The notes: generated by a model not told the origin, from the letters alone. DNA of 64,000 nucleotides from JACPYM01 sp031423495 (GCA_031423495.1 JANPFP010000259.1:1-64000); one strand, 5' to 3'. Positions 17,754-26,966 are shown, counted from the stretch's first letter. Numbers and translations are program-made.

Positions 17754-17792
17754 AAGGTGCGCCAGCGTTCACGCTGGCGCACCTTTTTTTTT
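17754..17792. terminator. Bidirectional terminator between convergent genes
   Basis: A perfect 14-bp stem is formed by 17754-17767 and 17772-17785 with the 4-nt loop TTCA. The T-tract of the + strand (17784-17792) runs into the reverse-complement stop codon of the sulfatase (17791-17793); a short A run on the left side serves the minus strand. Confidence 0.93.
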
Positions 17793-19320
17793 ATTTGTGT
17801 TCTGGATTCGTCACGCCTTTGTCACGAATGAACTGCGGCGGAAAAGTCGCATTCGTCGCGCCATCTTTACGTCGCAAGCGATTGACGCCGCCGCGATCAG
17901 CATAGAGCGGAATATACATGCCTTCGCTTTTCTTTAACTCGGCAAACAACTGTTCATTCATCTGTTTGACGGTCGCCTGATGGTCGGGGCTGAAAATCAG
18001 ATTGGTCGTTTCGAGCGGATCGTTTTGCAAATCATAAAGCTCGTCCACATCCCACAAGCCATGCACGTGAATGTATTTGTAACGCGCGCCGCGCAAGGCA
18101 TGCATCGTCGGCGTCTGCGGGAAGTTGCGCTCCCAGTAATATTCATAAAGCAAACCATCGCGCCACGGCACGTTTTTGCCTTGCGCGACAGTGATGAAAC
18201 TCTTGCCCGCTAATCCAGCCGGAGCCTGTACGCCAGCCGCCTCAAGCATGGTCGGCGTGATGTCTATGTTAGCAACGACCGCTTCGCTGGACGTGCCGCC
18301 TTGGAATAGCTGAGGGCATTGCACAATCATCGGCACGCGCATGGATTCTTCATACGCCGTGCGTTTATCAATCAAGCCGTGTTCGCCAAACGCGAAGCCG
18401 TTGTCGCCCATATAAATCACCAGCGTATCGTCGAGCTTGCCGCTTTCTTTGAGCCACGCCATGACGCGGCCTACGCTGTCGTCAACGCCGCGCAAGGTTT
18501 CGGCGTACTGTTTGTAATAAGCCGCGATGTCGAGGTCGCCGTGATAAGGGAAGTCTACGCCGTGCCAACTGTTGCGCTGGTTGCGCACCCACATCGGCGC
18601 GTCTTTCACCTGCGTCGGATCGAAAGTGCGCGGCGTGACGAACGTCTCGTTTTTGAAGCTGTCTTTATATCTTTCAGCCGGTACGAAATCGGCGTGTACG
18701 CCTTTGTGCGAGAGATAAAGCATGAACGGTTTGTCACCCTTGCGCGTCTTCAGCCAATTGACGGCATAGTCCGTCAGTTCATCGGTGATGTAACCCTTTT
18801 GCGGAACCTTCTTGCCGTCTACGTTAAAGCCGTTCTTGTTCGGCAAGTAAGTACCCTGGCCTTTGAAACTCACCCAATGATCGAAGCCGCGTTGCGGATC
18901 ATCGAACTCGCCGCCCATGTGCCACTTGCCGATCATCGAGGTCTCATAGCCAGCCTTTTGCAAGTATTGCGAAACGAAAATCAGCTTTTGCGAAACCGGA
19001 TTATTGTTGTCTACCACGCCGTGTTGATGCGCGTATAAGCCCGTCAGAATCGAAGCCCTTGAGGGCGAACATAACGCCGTTGTCACAAAAGCGTTTTTCA
19101 GGTGTACGCCGTTGCGCGCCATCGCATCGAGATTCGGCGTTTGCAAAAACGACTGGCCTTTTAAGAAACCCAGCGCGTCATAACGATGATCGTCCGTCAG
19201 AATAAAAACGATGTTGCGCGGCTTGGCGTTGGCGATGCGCGGCAATTGCAACGCACGCGGCTGCGCGTTGGCGCAAGCGACTAAACCCACCAGCAAGAGA
19301 GTGAAAAAGCGTATGTTCAT
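17791..19320 (-). CDS. Type I sulfatase, exported
   Basis: A 509-aa sulfatase of the alkaline-phosphatase superfamily. A Sec signal peptide (MNIRFFTLLLVGLVACANAQ) is followed by the metal site LTDDHRYDALG (Asp43, Asp44) and the signature CSPSRASILTG. Cys84 is the residue oxidised to formylglycine by the maturing enzyme FGE, as known for the family. Further conserved elements are GKWHMGG and YMGDNGFAFGEHG. It probably removes sulfate esters from glycans or small organics in the periplasm. It starts 4 bp after the HMG-CoA lyase stop, so it is the last gene of that operon, although the metabolic link is unclear. Confidence 0.92.
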   Translation of the reverse strand: MNIRFFTLLLVGLVACANAQPRALQLPRIANAKPRNIVFILTDDHRYDALGFLKGQSFLQTPNLDAMARNGVHLKNAFVTTALCSPSRASILTGLYAHQHGVVDNNNPVSQKLIFVSQYLQKAGYETSMIGKWHMGGEFDDPQRGFDHWVSFKGQGTYLPNKNGFNVDGKKVPQKGYITDELTDYAVNWLKTRKGDKPFMLYLSHKGVHADFVPAERYKDSFKNETFVTPRTFDPTQVKDAPMWVRNQRNSWHGVDFPYHGDLDIAAYYKQYAETLRGVDDSVGRVMAWLKESGKLDDTLVIYMGDNGFAFGEHGLIDKRTAYEESMRVPMIVQCPQLFQGGTSSEAVVANIDITPTMLEAAGVQAPAGLAGKSFITVAQGKNVPWRDGLLYEYYWERNFPQTPTMHALRGARYKYIHVHGLWDVDELYDLQNDPLETTNLIFSPDHQATVKQMNEQLFAELKKSEGMYIPLYADRGGVNRLRRKDGATNATFPPQFIRDKGVTNPEHK

Positions 19321-19324
19321 AGGG

Positions 19325-20215
19325 TTAAGCGGAAGTGGAATGTGTTAGTGGCGAACTGATGAGGCGTTGTGCGTTGCGTCCAACTTCGGTGATTTTGGCG
19401 TGGTCTACGCCAGTGACGATGCCCATGCCGTTGAGCATGTAAACCAACTGTTCGGTCGAAACATTGCCCGTCGCGCCTTTGGCGAACTGGCAGCCGCCGA
19501 GATTGCCTACGGCGCTGTCGAAGATGTCAGCGCCCGCCTGCAAAGCCGCAAACACATTCGCGCACGACATTTTATAAGTGTCGTGAAAGTGTCCGGCCAA
19601 CGGTTTATCCGCGTGTTTGTCTTTCACGGCGGCGAACAAATCATAAACTCGATGAGGCAGCGCGCGTCCGATAGTGTCGGCGATGCAAACCTCATCCGCG
19701 CCCGCCGCGAAGTATTCATCCGCGATGGCGACGACTTTTTCGGGTGCGACTTCGCCTTCGTATGGGCAAACGAACGATACGCCAATCGTGCCGCGAATGC
19801 GTACGCCATTAGCCTTAGCGCGCGCCGCAATCGCCGCAAATTGCTTGAGCGAATCGGCGACCGACATATTCACGTTCTTGACGTTGAGCGCCTCAGTCGC
19901 GGCTACGATATAGCCAACCTGTTTCACCAACCCCGTAGCCATCGCGCGGTCATAACCTTTTTCATTCGGCAACAAGACTTCAAACGCTACGTCAGGATGT
20001 TTAGCGACGACGGCTTGCAACACGGCCTCGGCATCCGCCATCTGCGGAACCCACTTCGGCGAGACAAACGAAGTGATTTCGATACGCCGCAAACCCGCGC
20101 CAATCAGCGCATCAATCAACGCGACTTTCTTTTCAGTGGGGACGAAGACCGCTTCAGCTTGCAGCCCGTCGCGGGGGCTTACGTCCATGAGAGTGACTTG
20201 TTTGGGTAAGTTCAT
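19325..20215 (-). CDS. mvaB: Hydroxymethylglutaryl-CoA lyase
   Basis: A 296-aa HMG-CoA lyase-like enzyme that splits 3-hydroxy-3-methylglutaryl-CoA (or a related acyl-CoA such as citramalyl-CoA) into acetyl-CoA and a ketoacid. The signature residues are present: Arg15-Asp16 in SPRDGLQ, the metal ligands His209 and His211 in GHFHD, and the active-site Cys242 in GNLGGCQFAKGATGN. The start is ATG 20215; a TTG two codons upstream is less likely. A CaiB-type CoA-transferase lies further upstream on the same strand, a pairing typical of leucine or itaconate-type catabolism, but an ATPase/TOPRIM-like pair intervenes. Confidence 0.9.
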   Translation of the reverse strand: MNLPKQVTLMDVSPRDGLQAEAVFVPTEKKVALIDALIGAGLRRIEITSFVSPKWVPQMADAEAVLQAVVAKHPDVAFEVLLPNEKGYDRAMATGLVKQVGYIVAATEALNVKNVNMSVADSLKQFAAIAARAKANGVRIRGTIGVSFVCPYEGEVAPEKVVAIADEYFAAGADEVCIADTIGRALPHRVYDLFAAVKDKHADKPLAGHFHDTYKMSCANVFAALQAGADIFDSAVGNLGGCQFAKGATGNVSTEQLVYMLNGMGIVTGVDHAKITEVGRNAQRLISSPLTHSTSA

Positions 20216-20217
20216 AT

Positions 20218-21012
20218 TCAAGCCTTTTGGTGAACCGATGCTGGATCAAGGATGGGCAGCAAGTGTTGTCTGACTTCGTTGAGGTAGGCCTTCAGATAGG
20301 TTTCTTTCCCACGAGGATGGTCATCGTCACCAAGCACCGAAAGCGCCGTCTCCGTCCAACAACGTTCTTTGCGTTCACGATTATCTCCAGTCAATTCTTT
20401 GACCACACGCTTGGCGCTTCGTTTGGCTGTGTCGTCTTTGGCAGAAAGTTCTTCAGCTTTATGGCAAGGATCGAAGCCGAGATTTTCCCTTAAATGCTCA
20501 AGCAGCGGTTGTTCCTCATCAGTCGGCTCAAATAGATTTAAAACCCAGGCTTCCTGTTTTGGATTGGGAGTAGCAAGAACCGTAATAATTTCAGGATGAT
20601 CTCGGCGAGCTTGTTCCAAACTGGTTCGTCGCTGCGGCTGATCGTCTAAATCACGAACGAGAATGAGCGCATCAACTGGTTGCGTTTGGCGAAGTTGGTT
20701 GAACAAGAACGCCGCTTTGCGGCCTTGCGCGTAATCAAAACCGGCGGCTTGTCCGTTTGAGTCACGGCGTAAGTTGCGCTGCAATTTGATGCCCCCTGCC
20801 ATTGCTTTTACTTCAGTCCATTTCGTGCATTTGGGTGGCGGTGGTTCGGCATCAGTTACTACCGGATAACTCTCTCCTCGCAAATTTACCCAACGAGGCA
20901 AGTAACCTTTATCCATCCAAGCTGGGCCTTCAGTTTGGAAGATTTGATTGGCAAGGAAGAAAGACATGCGCGCGTCAGTCTCATGCTCGGCAACTACCAC
21001 GAATTCAGGCAT
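20218..21012 (-). CDS. TOPRIM/DUF4276-like protein, probable partner of the AAA ATPase
   Basis: A 264-aa soluble protein. The N-terminus is a beta strand followed by AEHETDA (Glu9, Asp13); a second strand carries VRDLDD (Asp121, Asp123, Asp124), then a segment with NPKQEAWVLNLF (Glu154). A glutamate after strand one plus a D-x-D after a later strand, followed by EAW, resembles TOPRIM/DUF4276 (RloB/AbiLii-like) proteins that pair with AAA ATPases in phage-defence systems. The start overlaps the ATPase by 8 bp, so the two are translationally coupled. The stop lies 2 bp from the HMG-CoA lyase ATG. Assignment to the fold is by motif only; effector activity is inferred. Confidence 0.65.
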   Translation of the reverse strand: MPEFVVVAEHETDARMSFFLANQIFQTEGPAWMDKGYLPRWVNLRGESYPVVTDAEPPPPKCTKWTEVKAMAGGIKLQRNLRRDSNGQAAGFDYAQGRKAAFLFNQLRQTQPVDALILVRDLDDQPQRRTSLEQARRDHPEIITVLATPNPKQEAWVLNLFEPTDEEQPLLEHLRENLGFDPCHKAEELSAKDDTAKRSAKRVVKELTGDNRERKERCWTETALSVLGDDDHPRGKETYLKAYLNEVRQHLLPILDPASVHQKA

Positions 21013-22219
21013 TGGCTTTCTCCACCGTCACCGTTTGATCCAGCACCCAATCTTCTCCACTCGCGCTCCACGCTTCACCGGTGGTCAGCACCTGCATGGC
21101 GTGTTCAATGTCGGGATGGTCGCTCAACCGTTTGCAGCGACTGATGCCCTCTTTGTCCATATCCATGACCCAAACATCTTTGGGTTCAAGAGCGTCGAGG
21201 ATGTATGGCGAATGACTGGTAATAATAATTTGACGATTATGGGTTTCAGCAAACTGCTTGAGTAACTCCATCAACTTTATTTGCGCGAGCGGATGCAAAC
21301 CGCGCTCAATGTCGTCGAGAAGAATTAGTCGAGGTGATTCTGGGCTGTGCATCAACGCGATGATTCCAAGTACGAGCAATGTTCCATCGCTCATTGCAGG
21401 CGCCGGTATTTCGTTTGCGCTTGTAGTATCAAAGATGAGTTCATCGCCAACATCTTCGCGCGGCTCGTTATATGGAATACGTGTTTCGTTTACAGAGATA
21501 ATTTTTTCCTCCTTCAACGTTATCTGGACACGCCTGGCTTTTATTCGTTTGATCGTGGGAACAATAGCCCGTAAATCATTTTCAATCTCGCCGAACTTCG
21601 GATTTTCTGTTGTCTTTAGGTCGGCTAACACTGAAGCTAATCCGCTCCCATCAGGCGCAATTTGCAAGGGAAGGGTTTTAAGATGGGAAGGCTCTTTGAG
21701 TTTTTCTAGGGAGGCTTGGAAATAAATCGAATCAACAATTTCTGTTTCAGTTGAGCCTTCAGCTTCTTGTTCTGTTTCGCTTGAACCTGCGGCTTCTTGT
21801 TCTGTTTGGGTTGAACCTGCGGCTTCTAGAATTGACTGTCCCTCTTTCAAAAATACCGTCGGTTTTTTTTCGTCCATCCATACCCAGTTACTTCTTGCAT
21901 GCCAAGTACCCGCGCGTTGCAATTTAATTGAAACACTCCAGCCAAAGAAATCTGGGTTAATCCCGTTTTGGTATAGATTGGCTCCTGTCGCCCCAATTTC
22001 AAAAGATTGCCTTTCCTTTCTGACCAACACAGAGGGTGATTGTTCTCCGACAAACACGCTGTCCCAAGCACGCCACACAGATTCACTAAGACAATGAACG
22101 GCCTTGAGAAAGGAGGTCTTGCCGCATCCATTGGGGCCAACCAACACCGTCACTTGTCCTAACTCAATTTCAGTATTTTCGTGGCTCTTAAAATTTTTCA
22201 GCGTAATTTTTTCAATCAT
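21005..22219 (-). CDS. AAA family ATPase (SMC/OLD-like), candidate defence ATPase
   Basis: A 404-aa ATPase of the AAA_15/AAA_21 type. The start MIEKITLKNFKSHENTEIEL is followed by Walker A GPNGCGKTS (28-36); a SDGTLLVLG signature (277-285), Walker B with LILLDDIERGLHP (298-310) and the switch His336 in IITSHSPYILD are all present, so it should bind and hydrolyse ATP. The middle carries three perfect-length 10-aa repeats (132-161), encoded by a 30-bp tandem repeat. It overlaps the TOPRIM-like gene downstream. Such pairs resemble AbiL-, Septu- or OLD-type anti-phage systems, but the two-gene combination in a metabolic operon is not one I can name. Confidence 0.83.
   Translation of the reverse strand: MIEKITLKNFKSHENTEIELGQVTVLVGPNGCGKTSFLKAVHCLSESVWRAWDSVFVGEQSPSVLVRKERQSFEIGATGANLYQNGINPDFFGWSVSIKLQRAGTWHARSNWVWMDEKKPTVFLKEGQSILEAAGSTQTEQEAAGSSETEQEAEGSTETEIVDSIYFQASLEKLKEPSHLKTLPLQIAPDGSGLASVLADLKTTENPKFGEIENDLRAIVPTIKRIKARRVQITLKEEKIISVNETRIPYNEPREDVGDELIFDTTSANEIPAPAMSDGTLLVLGIIALMHSPESPRLILLDDIERGLHPLAQIKLMELLKQFAETHNRQIIITSHSPYILDALEPKDVWVMDMDKEGISRCKRLSDHPDIEHAMQVLTTGEAWSASGEDWVLDQTVTVEKANA
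21740..21829. repeat. Three 30-bp tandem repeats in the ATPase gene
   Basis: Three head-to-tail 30-bp units (21740-21769, 21770-21799, 21800-21829) differ by only a few bases and encode EA(A/E)GS(T/S)(Q/E)TE(Q/I) units. Their length is a multiple of three, so gain or loss of a unit keeps the frame and would change only the linker length. Confidence 0.92.
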
Positions 22220-22261
22220 AACCGTATGTTGCCACTCCCTTTCAGCGTGAGCAATACCGCC

Positions 22262-23482
22262 TTAAATCACGCCATCATTTCGCAAAACCTCAATCTCGTC
22301 TTCACTCATTCCCAACAACTCGCCATAGACTTCCTGATTATGCGCACCCAACGCAGGCCCAACCCACGAAGTTCCGCCCGGCGTTTCGCTCATTTTCGGC
22401 ACAAACGTAGGCAGCTTGACCGTTTCGCCTCCACCAATATCTGCGTCTTCGAACATGCCACGCGCTTGATAGTGCGGGTCGTTGACGATGTCGGCGGCGT
22501 TATAAATCGGGCCGCTGGGGACTTGCGCTTCTTCGAGTGCGGCGATCAGCACATCGTAATCATTTGCTAATGTCCAGGCTTCGAGGGCGGCGTCAATTTC
22601 AGCTTCGCGGAGGACGCGGCCTTGATTGGTACTAAGCCCGGCGTCATTGGCTAAGTCTTCGCGGCCTGCCGCCGTCATCAGCCGTTTATAAATCGAATCG
22701 CCGTTGCCGCCGATGATGATGTACTTGCCGTCTTTGGTCGGATAGGTCGCGGTCGGCACGATGCCCGTGACTTTCGATCCCGCGCGCTCGCGGATTTCGC
22801 CGAGCTTGTCGTATTCGGGGATCAACGATTCCATCATGTTGAAGCAGGCTTCATAAATCGCTACGTCAATCATCTGGCCTTGCCCGGTGCCTTTGGCGTC
22901 TCGATGATAAAGCGCCATCAGGATGCCGAGCGCCGCGTGCATGCCCGCGAGCGTATCGCCCATGCTCAAGTTCGGACGCGCGGGCGGACGGTCGGGATAG
23001 CCCGTGACATAACGCATCCCGCTGAAGCCTTCGGCAACGTTGGCGTAACCGGGCTTGGCTGAAAGCGGGCCGGTCTGACCGTAACCCGACACGCGCGCCA
23101 TAATCAGTTTTGGATTGATCGCTTTTAGTTCTTCGTAACCCAAGCCCCATTTTTCGAGCGTGCCGGGTTTGAAATTTTCGAGTACGACATCAACTTTGGT
23201 GGCGAGTTGTTGGGCGATGGCTTGACCGCGCGGGTCTCTGAGGTTGAGCGTCACGCACTTTTTATTGCGGCCCAAAATGTACCACCACAGCGCGGTGCCG
23301 TTGTGCATCTTGCGCCACTTGCGCAACGGATCGCCGATACCGGGCGGTTCGATCTTGATGACTTCAGCACCGAAATAAGCAAGCAGCACGGCGGCAAACG
23401 GCCCCGCGAGCAGTTGTCCCATTTCGAGAATGCGTACACCTTCAAGCGGACGCGGTGGATGTGGTGATTCGTGATTGGTCAT
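22262..23482 (-). CDS. CaiB/BaiF-type CoA-transferase (class III)
   Basis: A 406-aa class III CoA-transferase, which moves CoA between carboxylic acids through an aspartyl-CoA thioester. The start at 23482 places the conserved LEGVRILEMGQLLAGPFAA near the N-terminus; an upstream extension to 23599 lacks homology and overlaps a low-complexity repeat. Asp176 in NLSMGDTLAGMHAALG is the expected catalytic nucleophile, and FGAEVIKIEPP and NFKPGTLEKWGLGYEEL are family hallmarks. It heads the minus-strand group CoA-transferase, ATPase, TOPRIM-like, HMG-CoA lyase, sulfatase. Joint action with the lyase in activating and cleaving a branched dicarboxylic acid is plausible. Confidence 0.92.
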   Translation of the reverse strand: MTNHESPHPPRPLEGVRILEMGQLLAGPFAAVLLAYFGAEVIKIEPPGIGDPLRKWRKMHNGTALWWYILGRNKKCVTLNLRDPRGQAIAQQLATKVDVVLENFKPGTLEKWGLGYEELKAINPKLIMARVSGYGQTGPLSAKPGYANVAEGFSGMRYVTGYPDRPPARPNLSMGDTLAGMHAALGILMALYHRDAKGTGQGQMIDVAIYEACFNMMESLIPEYDKLGEIRERAGSKVTGIVPTATYPTKDGKYIIIGGNGDSIYKRLMTAAGREDLANDAGLSTNQGRVLREAEIDAALEAWTLANDYDVLIAALEEAQVPSGPIYNAADIVNDPHYQARGMFEDADIGGGETVKLPTFVPKMSETPGGTSWVGPALGAHNQEVYGELLGMSEDEIEVLRNDGVI

Positions 23483-23523
23483 TCGTTTTCTCGTAATCGG
23501 TTGTGATTGCGAAAGTTCGTTCA

Positions 23524-23564
23524 ACGCAGAGTCGCGCGGAGTTTTACGCAGAGTTGCGCGGAGG
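23524..23564. repeat. Tandem CGCAGAG/GCGCGGAG words
   Basis: The motif ACGCAGAG(T)CGCGCGGAG appears twice in direct orientation about 22 bp apart with slight variation. It lies between the CoA-transferase start and the TonB receptor stop. The word type resembles the CACAGAG repeats near 16.0 kb, but no inverted copy is seen here. Confidence 0.5.
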
Positions 23565-23633
23565 AGATGCGGGAGAGCGAGTGGAAAAACGAAAGGCACT
23601 CAAGTCGTGTGGGTGAGTGTCTTTCGTGGTTGG

Positions 23634-26630
23634 TTATTTGAACAGCTTTAACAAATTGAAGGTCTCGAACGTCAGCCCGACGCCGAGGCTGCGACCGCGC
23701 GCGGCAGTGTATTGAAACGGATCGGCGTAAAACTTGTCGGTCAGATTGTCGAGCGAGAGGTTCAACGCGATGCGTCCGTTTTCGCGGTACCACGAATAGC
23801 CGCCGCGCGCGTTGAAAGTCGTCACGCCGGCCAGCGAGCGAAACGTGAAATAACCGAAGCGCAGGAAGTTCTCTTGCAAGTCGGGATCGAGACGACGGAT
23901 GCGCGTGCGTTGGCGCACGTTCAACTCGGCAAACAGGCGGCCTTTCGGTTCCTGATAACGCACGCCGGTCGAAGCCATAAACGGCACGATGCGTTCAAAC
24001 GGTACGTCAGAATAATTTGACGCAGACACACCCGTCGGAGCGGCGGCTGAAATCGAAAGCGGGCAAGCCGTTCCACCCGAACCCGCCGAACGCTCACCGA
24101 AGTTAAAGAAGCTGTTGCCCGCGTAGGTGTTGTATTGCGCTTGCCGATCTATTGCGCAGCGTTGCGCATAGGTCGGCGTGAGGTCTTCGCCGTGTTGCGT
24201 ACTCGTCTGGTTAGAGAACGTCAGCGAGCCGAGCGAGCCTAAACTGATCGGCACTTCTAATTCGCTTTCCAAACCTTGCGTACGCGCGCGTCCGGTGTTG
24301 CGGCGTTGCACCCAAAAGACCGAGCCGAAATTTGTGCCCAGCGCTTGGTTAAGCCGTTCAGCCACCGAGCCTGCGCCGCCCGGTTGAAAGAGCGGCGCGC
24401 TCTGTTCAATAAAATTCGTATAGGTGTTGTTGTAATAAGTCACGCCGCCGCGAGCCCTTTTGAAATTGGCTTTGACGCCGAGGTCAACGTTGACGCCGCG
24501 TTCGGGTTTGATGTTGGCGTTCGGATAAAAAACGAAAGCGAACGTGCCTTGATTAAAGACGCGAAAGAAATTGGTTTCGATCAACGCGGGCAGGCGCAAG
24601 CTGTTGCCAATGCGAGCGAATACGCTGATGCCTTGCACGGGTTTGCCGATGAGCGCGAGGCTGCCCGTATGCGCGTTGCGCGGGAAGCTCACATCGGCGG
24701 TGCCGTTGACGACCGGCGCGAGGGGCGTGGCTCCGCTGAGGTCAATGCCCGCCGGGGCAGGGCCGGCAATCGCGGCTTGGCCGCCCGCCAGCGGAAAGCC
24801 CGTCGCGCGCAAGACCTTCGTGTTGAAATGGCTGAAGCGATAACTGACTTGCACCTTCAGCCAGCGCGTCGGGTCGTAATCGTTCGCCAGAAAAACCGCG
24901 CTTTCCTGATTGTAACTATCCGCTGTGCCTTTGCCTGAAATGACGGGAATCGCCGTGTTGATCGTATAGCCAGCGAAGGGCGAGAAGTTCGGTACGGTGC
25001 GACCGGCTGTGCCCGGCGTCGTGTTGTATACGCTCGTGTTCAGTTCGTCCCCCGAGGTGTCGCGCCAGAATTGATAGCCAATGAGCAAGCTGTTATTCGG
25101 CAAAAGTTGCAACGTCGCTTGTGCGTCTGCGCCGTTAGTCGTGACGGCTTGCTTATTGAACGTTAAAGCCGAAGGCCGTGTCACCGTTTGAAAGATCGCC
25201 TGATTCGTCGCCGTGCAATTCGCGGCGGATTCAAAGAGTCCGCGAATGCAAACCGGACGCGCGGCAGGCGTGACGAACGTGATGTTATCAATTGGGCGAA
25301 TCAGTTTTTGCCGGTAATAACCGCCGGTCACGCGACGCACGATGTTGCCGAATTCGATGCCGTTATAACGAAAGCCATACTTGTCGTTTTTCTCAAACGA
25401 AGTCCATTGCAAGTCGTGCCAAAACGGCGGCGCTTGATTGGGGAAGCCATAATAACCAAGGCGATTGTTTTGCGCTTTCAGCCGCACGGAATGTTTCGGC
25501 GCGGGATGCAGCCACAAATTCATGAAGCTATTCGCGCCGTGATTGAGCGAGTTTTGAATCGTCGTCGCTTTGGCATTTGACGGTACGCCCAGGCCGAAGT
25601 TGCTGACGAATTGATCGGTCAACGCAAAGTCCTGACGACTGGTGTTGCTGTTCGACAGGTACTTCAATTCGTCCTGTTGTTTTTGCACGGCTTTGAGACC
25701 TATGTCGTCGCCGCTGCCGGGGTCGCCCATTTCATAATTATCAAAACGATAGTGTGTGCCCGACCAATTCAACGCGAATTTCGGATTGGATACGTTAACC
25801 GTCACATTGCCTTTGCGGCCCGGTTCGTTCGTGCTGTAAAGCCCTTGCAACTTGCCGCTCAACACCCAGCCGTTGTCAGGCCGCACCGGTTCTTTGGTCG
25901 TGAAATTAACCGTGCCTGAAAGGGAATCAGTGCCATATAACGACGCGCCCGCACCCGCTACGACTTCGGCGCTCTCGACGTTAAAGGTGTCAATGTAACT
26001 GCCGAGCGATGCGCCGAAGGTTTGAATTTCAGTGCGCGAATTGTTCACACGCTCGCCGTCAACCACGAGCAATACGCGACTCGCTTGCAGTCCGCGCAAG
26101 TTCGGAGAAGCCAGCGGCGAACTTGAATTGAAGACAAACAGGCTTGGCGTATCTTTCAAAATTTCACCCGGACTGACGGGCATTTTTTCTTCGATGGATT
26201 GCGCGGTCTCGACCGTGACGTTGAGCGGAATGTCCGCGTCGGCGCGCAAGCCGCGATCTGCCGTGACTGTGATGATTTCTTTCAGGTTGCCGACCGATAA
26301 CTCAATGTTTTCAGTCACGGACGCATTGCTTACGTTGATCGTGCTGCCGGCTTCGTTAAAGCCGGGCGCTTTGACGACCAGGCGATAAGCGCCAGTGGCA
26401 ACGTCGGCGAAACTGTATTTGCCCTGCCCATCGGTGCGCGCGTTGCGTACGCTGTTGGCAGACTGATTGATTAAGTCTACCGAAGCGTTGGCGACTGCGC
26501 CGCCGGAGGCGTCAGTGATCGCGCCGCTGATCGTAGACGTTTGTGCGTAGCCGTTAGCCCACAACGCGCTCGTGAGCGCAATCAGAAAAGCGAGGCGTTG
26601 AATCAGCTTCATTCGTCGTGGAGTTTTCAT
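23634..26630 (-). CDS. TonB-dependent receptor with carboxypeptidase-regulatory-like domain
   Basis: A 998-aa outer-membrane receptor. The start at 26630 follows AAGAGA and yields a Sec signal peptide ending NGYAQ, whereas the longer frame adds 49 unrelated residues. The order is: regulatory-like domain (about 25-110), a genuine plug domain (NLRGLQASRVLLVVDGERVN; GASLYGTDSLSGTVNF) and a 22-strand-type barrel ending LLKLFK. It is more like classical siderophore, haem or metal receptors than the Oar-like proteins at 402 and 49030. It is downstream of two small membrane proteins and a flavin oxidase on the same strand. The ligand is unknown. Confidence 0.92.
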   Translation of the reverse strand: MKTPRRMKLIQRLAFLIALTSALWANGYAQTSTISGAITDASGGAVANASVDLINQSANSVRNARTDGQGKYSFADVATGAYRLVVKAPGFNEAGSTINVSNASVTENIELSVGNLKEIITVTADRGLRADADIPLNVTVETAQSIEEKMPVSPGEILKDTPSLFVFNSSSPLASPNLRGLQASRVLLVVDGERVNNSRTEIQTFGASLGSYIDTFNVESAEVVAGAGASLYGTDSLSGTVNFTTKEPVRPDNGWVLSGKLQGLYSTNEPGRKGNVTVNVSNPKFALNWSGTHYRFDNYEMGDPGSGDDIGLKAVQKQQDELKYLSNSNTSRQDFALTDQFVSNFGLGVPSNAKATTIQNSLNHGANSFMNLWLHPAPKHSVRLKAQNNRLGYYGFPNQAPPFWHDLQWTSFEKNDKYGFRYNGIEFGNIVRRVTGGYYRQKLIRPIDNITFVTPAARPVCIRGLFESAANCTATNQAIFQTVTRPSALTFNKQAVTTNGADAQATLQLLPNNSLLIGYQFWRDTSGDELNTSVYNTTPGTAGRTVPNFSPFAGYTINTAIPVISGKGTADSYNQESAVFLANDYDPTRWLKVQVSYRFSHFNTKVLRATGFPLAGGQAAIAGPAPAGIDLSGATPLAPVVNGTADVSFPRNAHTGSLALIGKPVQGISVFARIGNSLRLPALIETNFFRVFNQGTFAFVFYPNANIKPERGVNVDLGVKANFKRARGGVTYYNNTYTNFIEQSAPLFQPGGAGSVAERLNQALGTNFGSVFWVQRRNTGRARTQGLESELEVPISLGSLGSLTFSNQTSTQHGEDLTPTYAQRCAIDRQAQYNTYAGNSFFNFGERSAGSGGTACPLSISAAAPTGVSASNYSDVPFERIVPFMASTGVRYQEPKGRLFAELNVRQRTRIRRLDPDLQENFLRFGYFTFRSLAGVTTFNARGGYSWYRENGRIALNLSLDNLTDKFYADPFQYTAARGRSLGVGLTFETFNLLKLFK

Positions 26631-26722
26631 ATTGATTTCTCTTGGTGATTTCTCTTTTGGGTAAATAGCGGGTGTGTACGAGTTGCGACTTTTCGATTGC
26701 GAGATTGGTTTACGTGCTGCCA

Positions 26723-26947
26723 TTAGGGCTTGCCAGCGGGCTGTGAGGATGCGAACCGGCGATGGGCAAACAGCCACGTACCGTAAAGAGTGACGAGCAA
26801 GGCCAGCGCATAAACCGCCAAATTGATTTTTTGATACGTCGTGAGTGGCGCAGGTGTGTCGCGCATCAAGACCGACCAGAGCAGAAACGCGGCGAATGCT
26901 AGCGTTTCAAGCCAGAAAAGCCAAAGCGTAATGATGACTTTGCGCAT
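26723..26947 (-). CDS. Small two-helix membrane protein
   Basis: A 74-aa product from ATG 26947. Two hydrophobic segments (IITLWLFWLETLAFAAFLLW and AVYALALLVTLYGTWLF) are joined by a polar loop, and the C-terminus is basic. The start is 20 bp downstream of the stop of the four-helix membrane protein, implying cotranscription. No family is recognised; it may be an accessory subunit. Confidence 0.65.
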   Translation of the reverse strand: MRKVIITLWLFWLETLAFAAFLLWSVLMRDTPAPLTTYQKINLAVYALALLVTLYGTWLFAHRRFASSQPAGKP

Positions 26948-26966
26948 AAAATTTTTGAGATGTGAA

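Noticed and set aside
17754..17792. Mobile-element terminal inverted repeat
   Set aside because: The short loop, T-tract and position between convergent stop codons identify it as a bidirectional terminator.
19367..20209. Plus-strand open frame opposite HMG-CoA lyase
   Set aside because: The opposite strand encodes complete catalytic motifs; this frame has no recognisable features.
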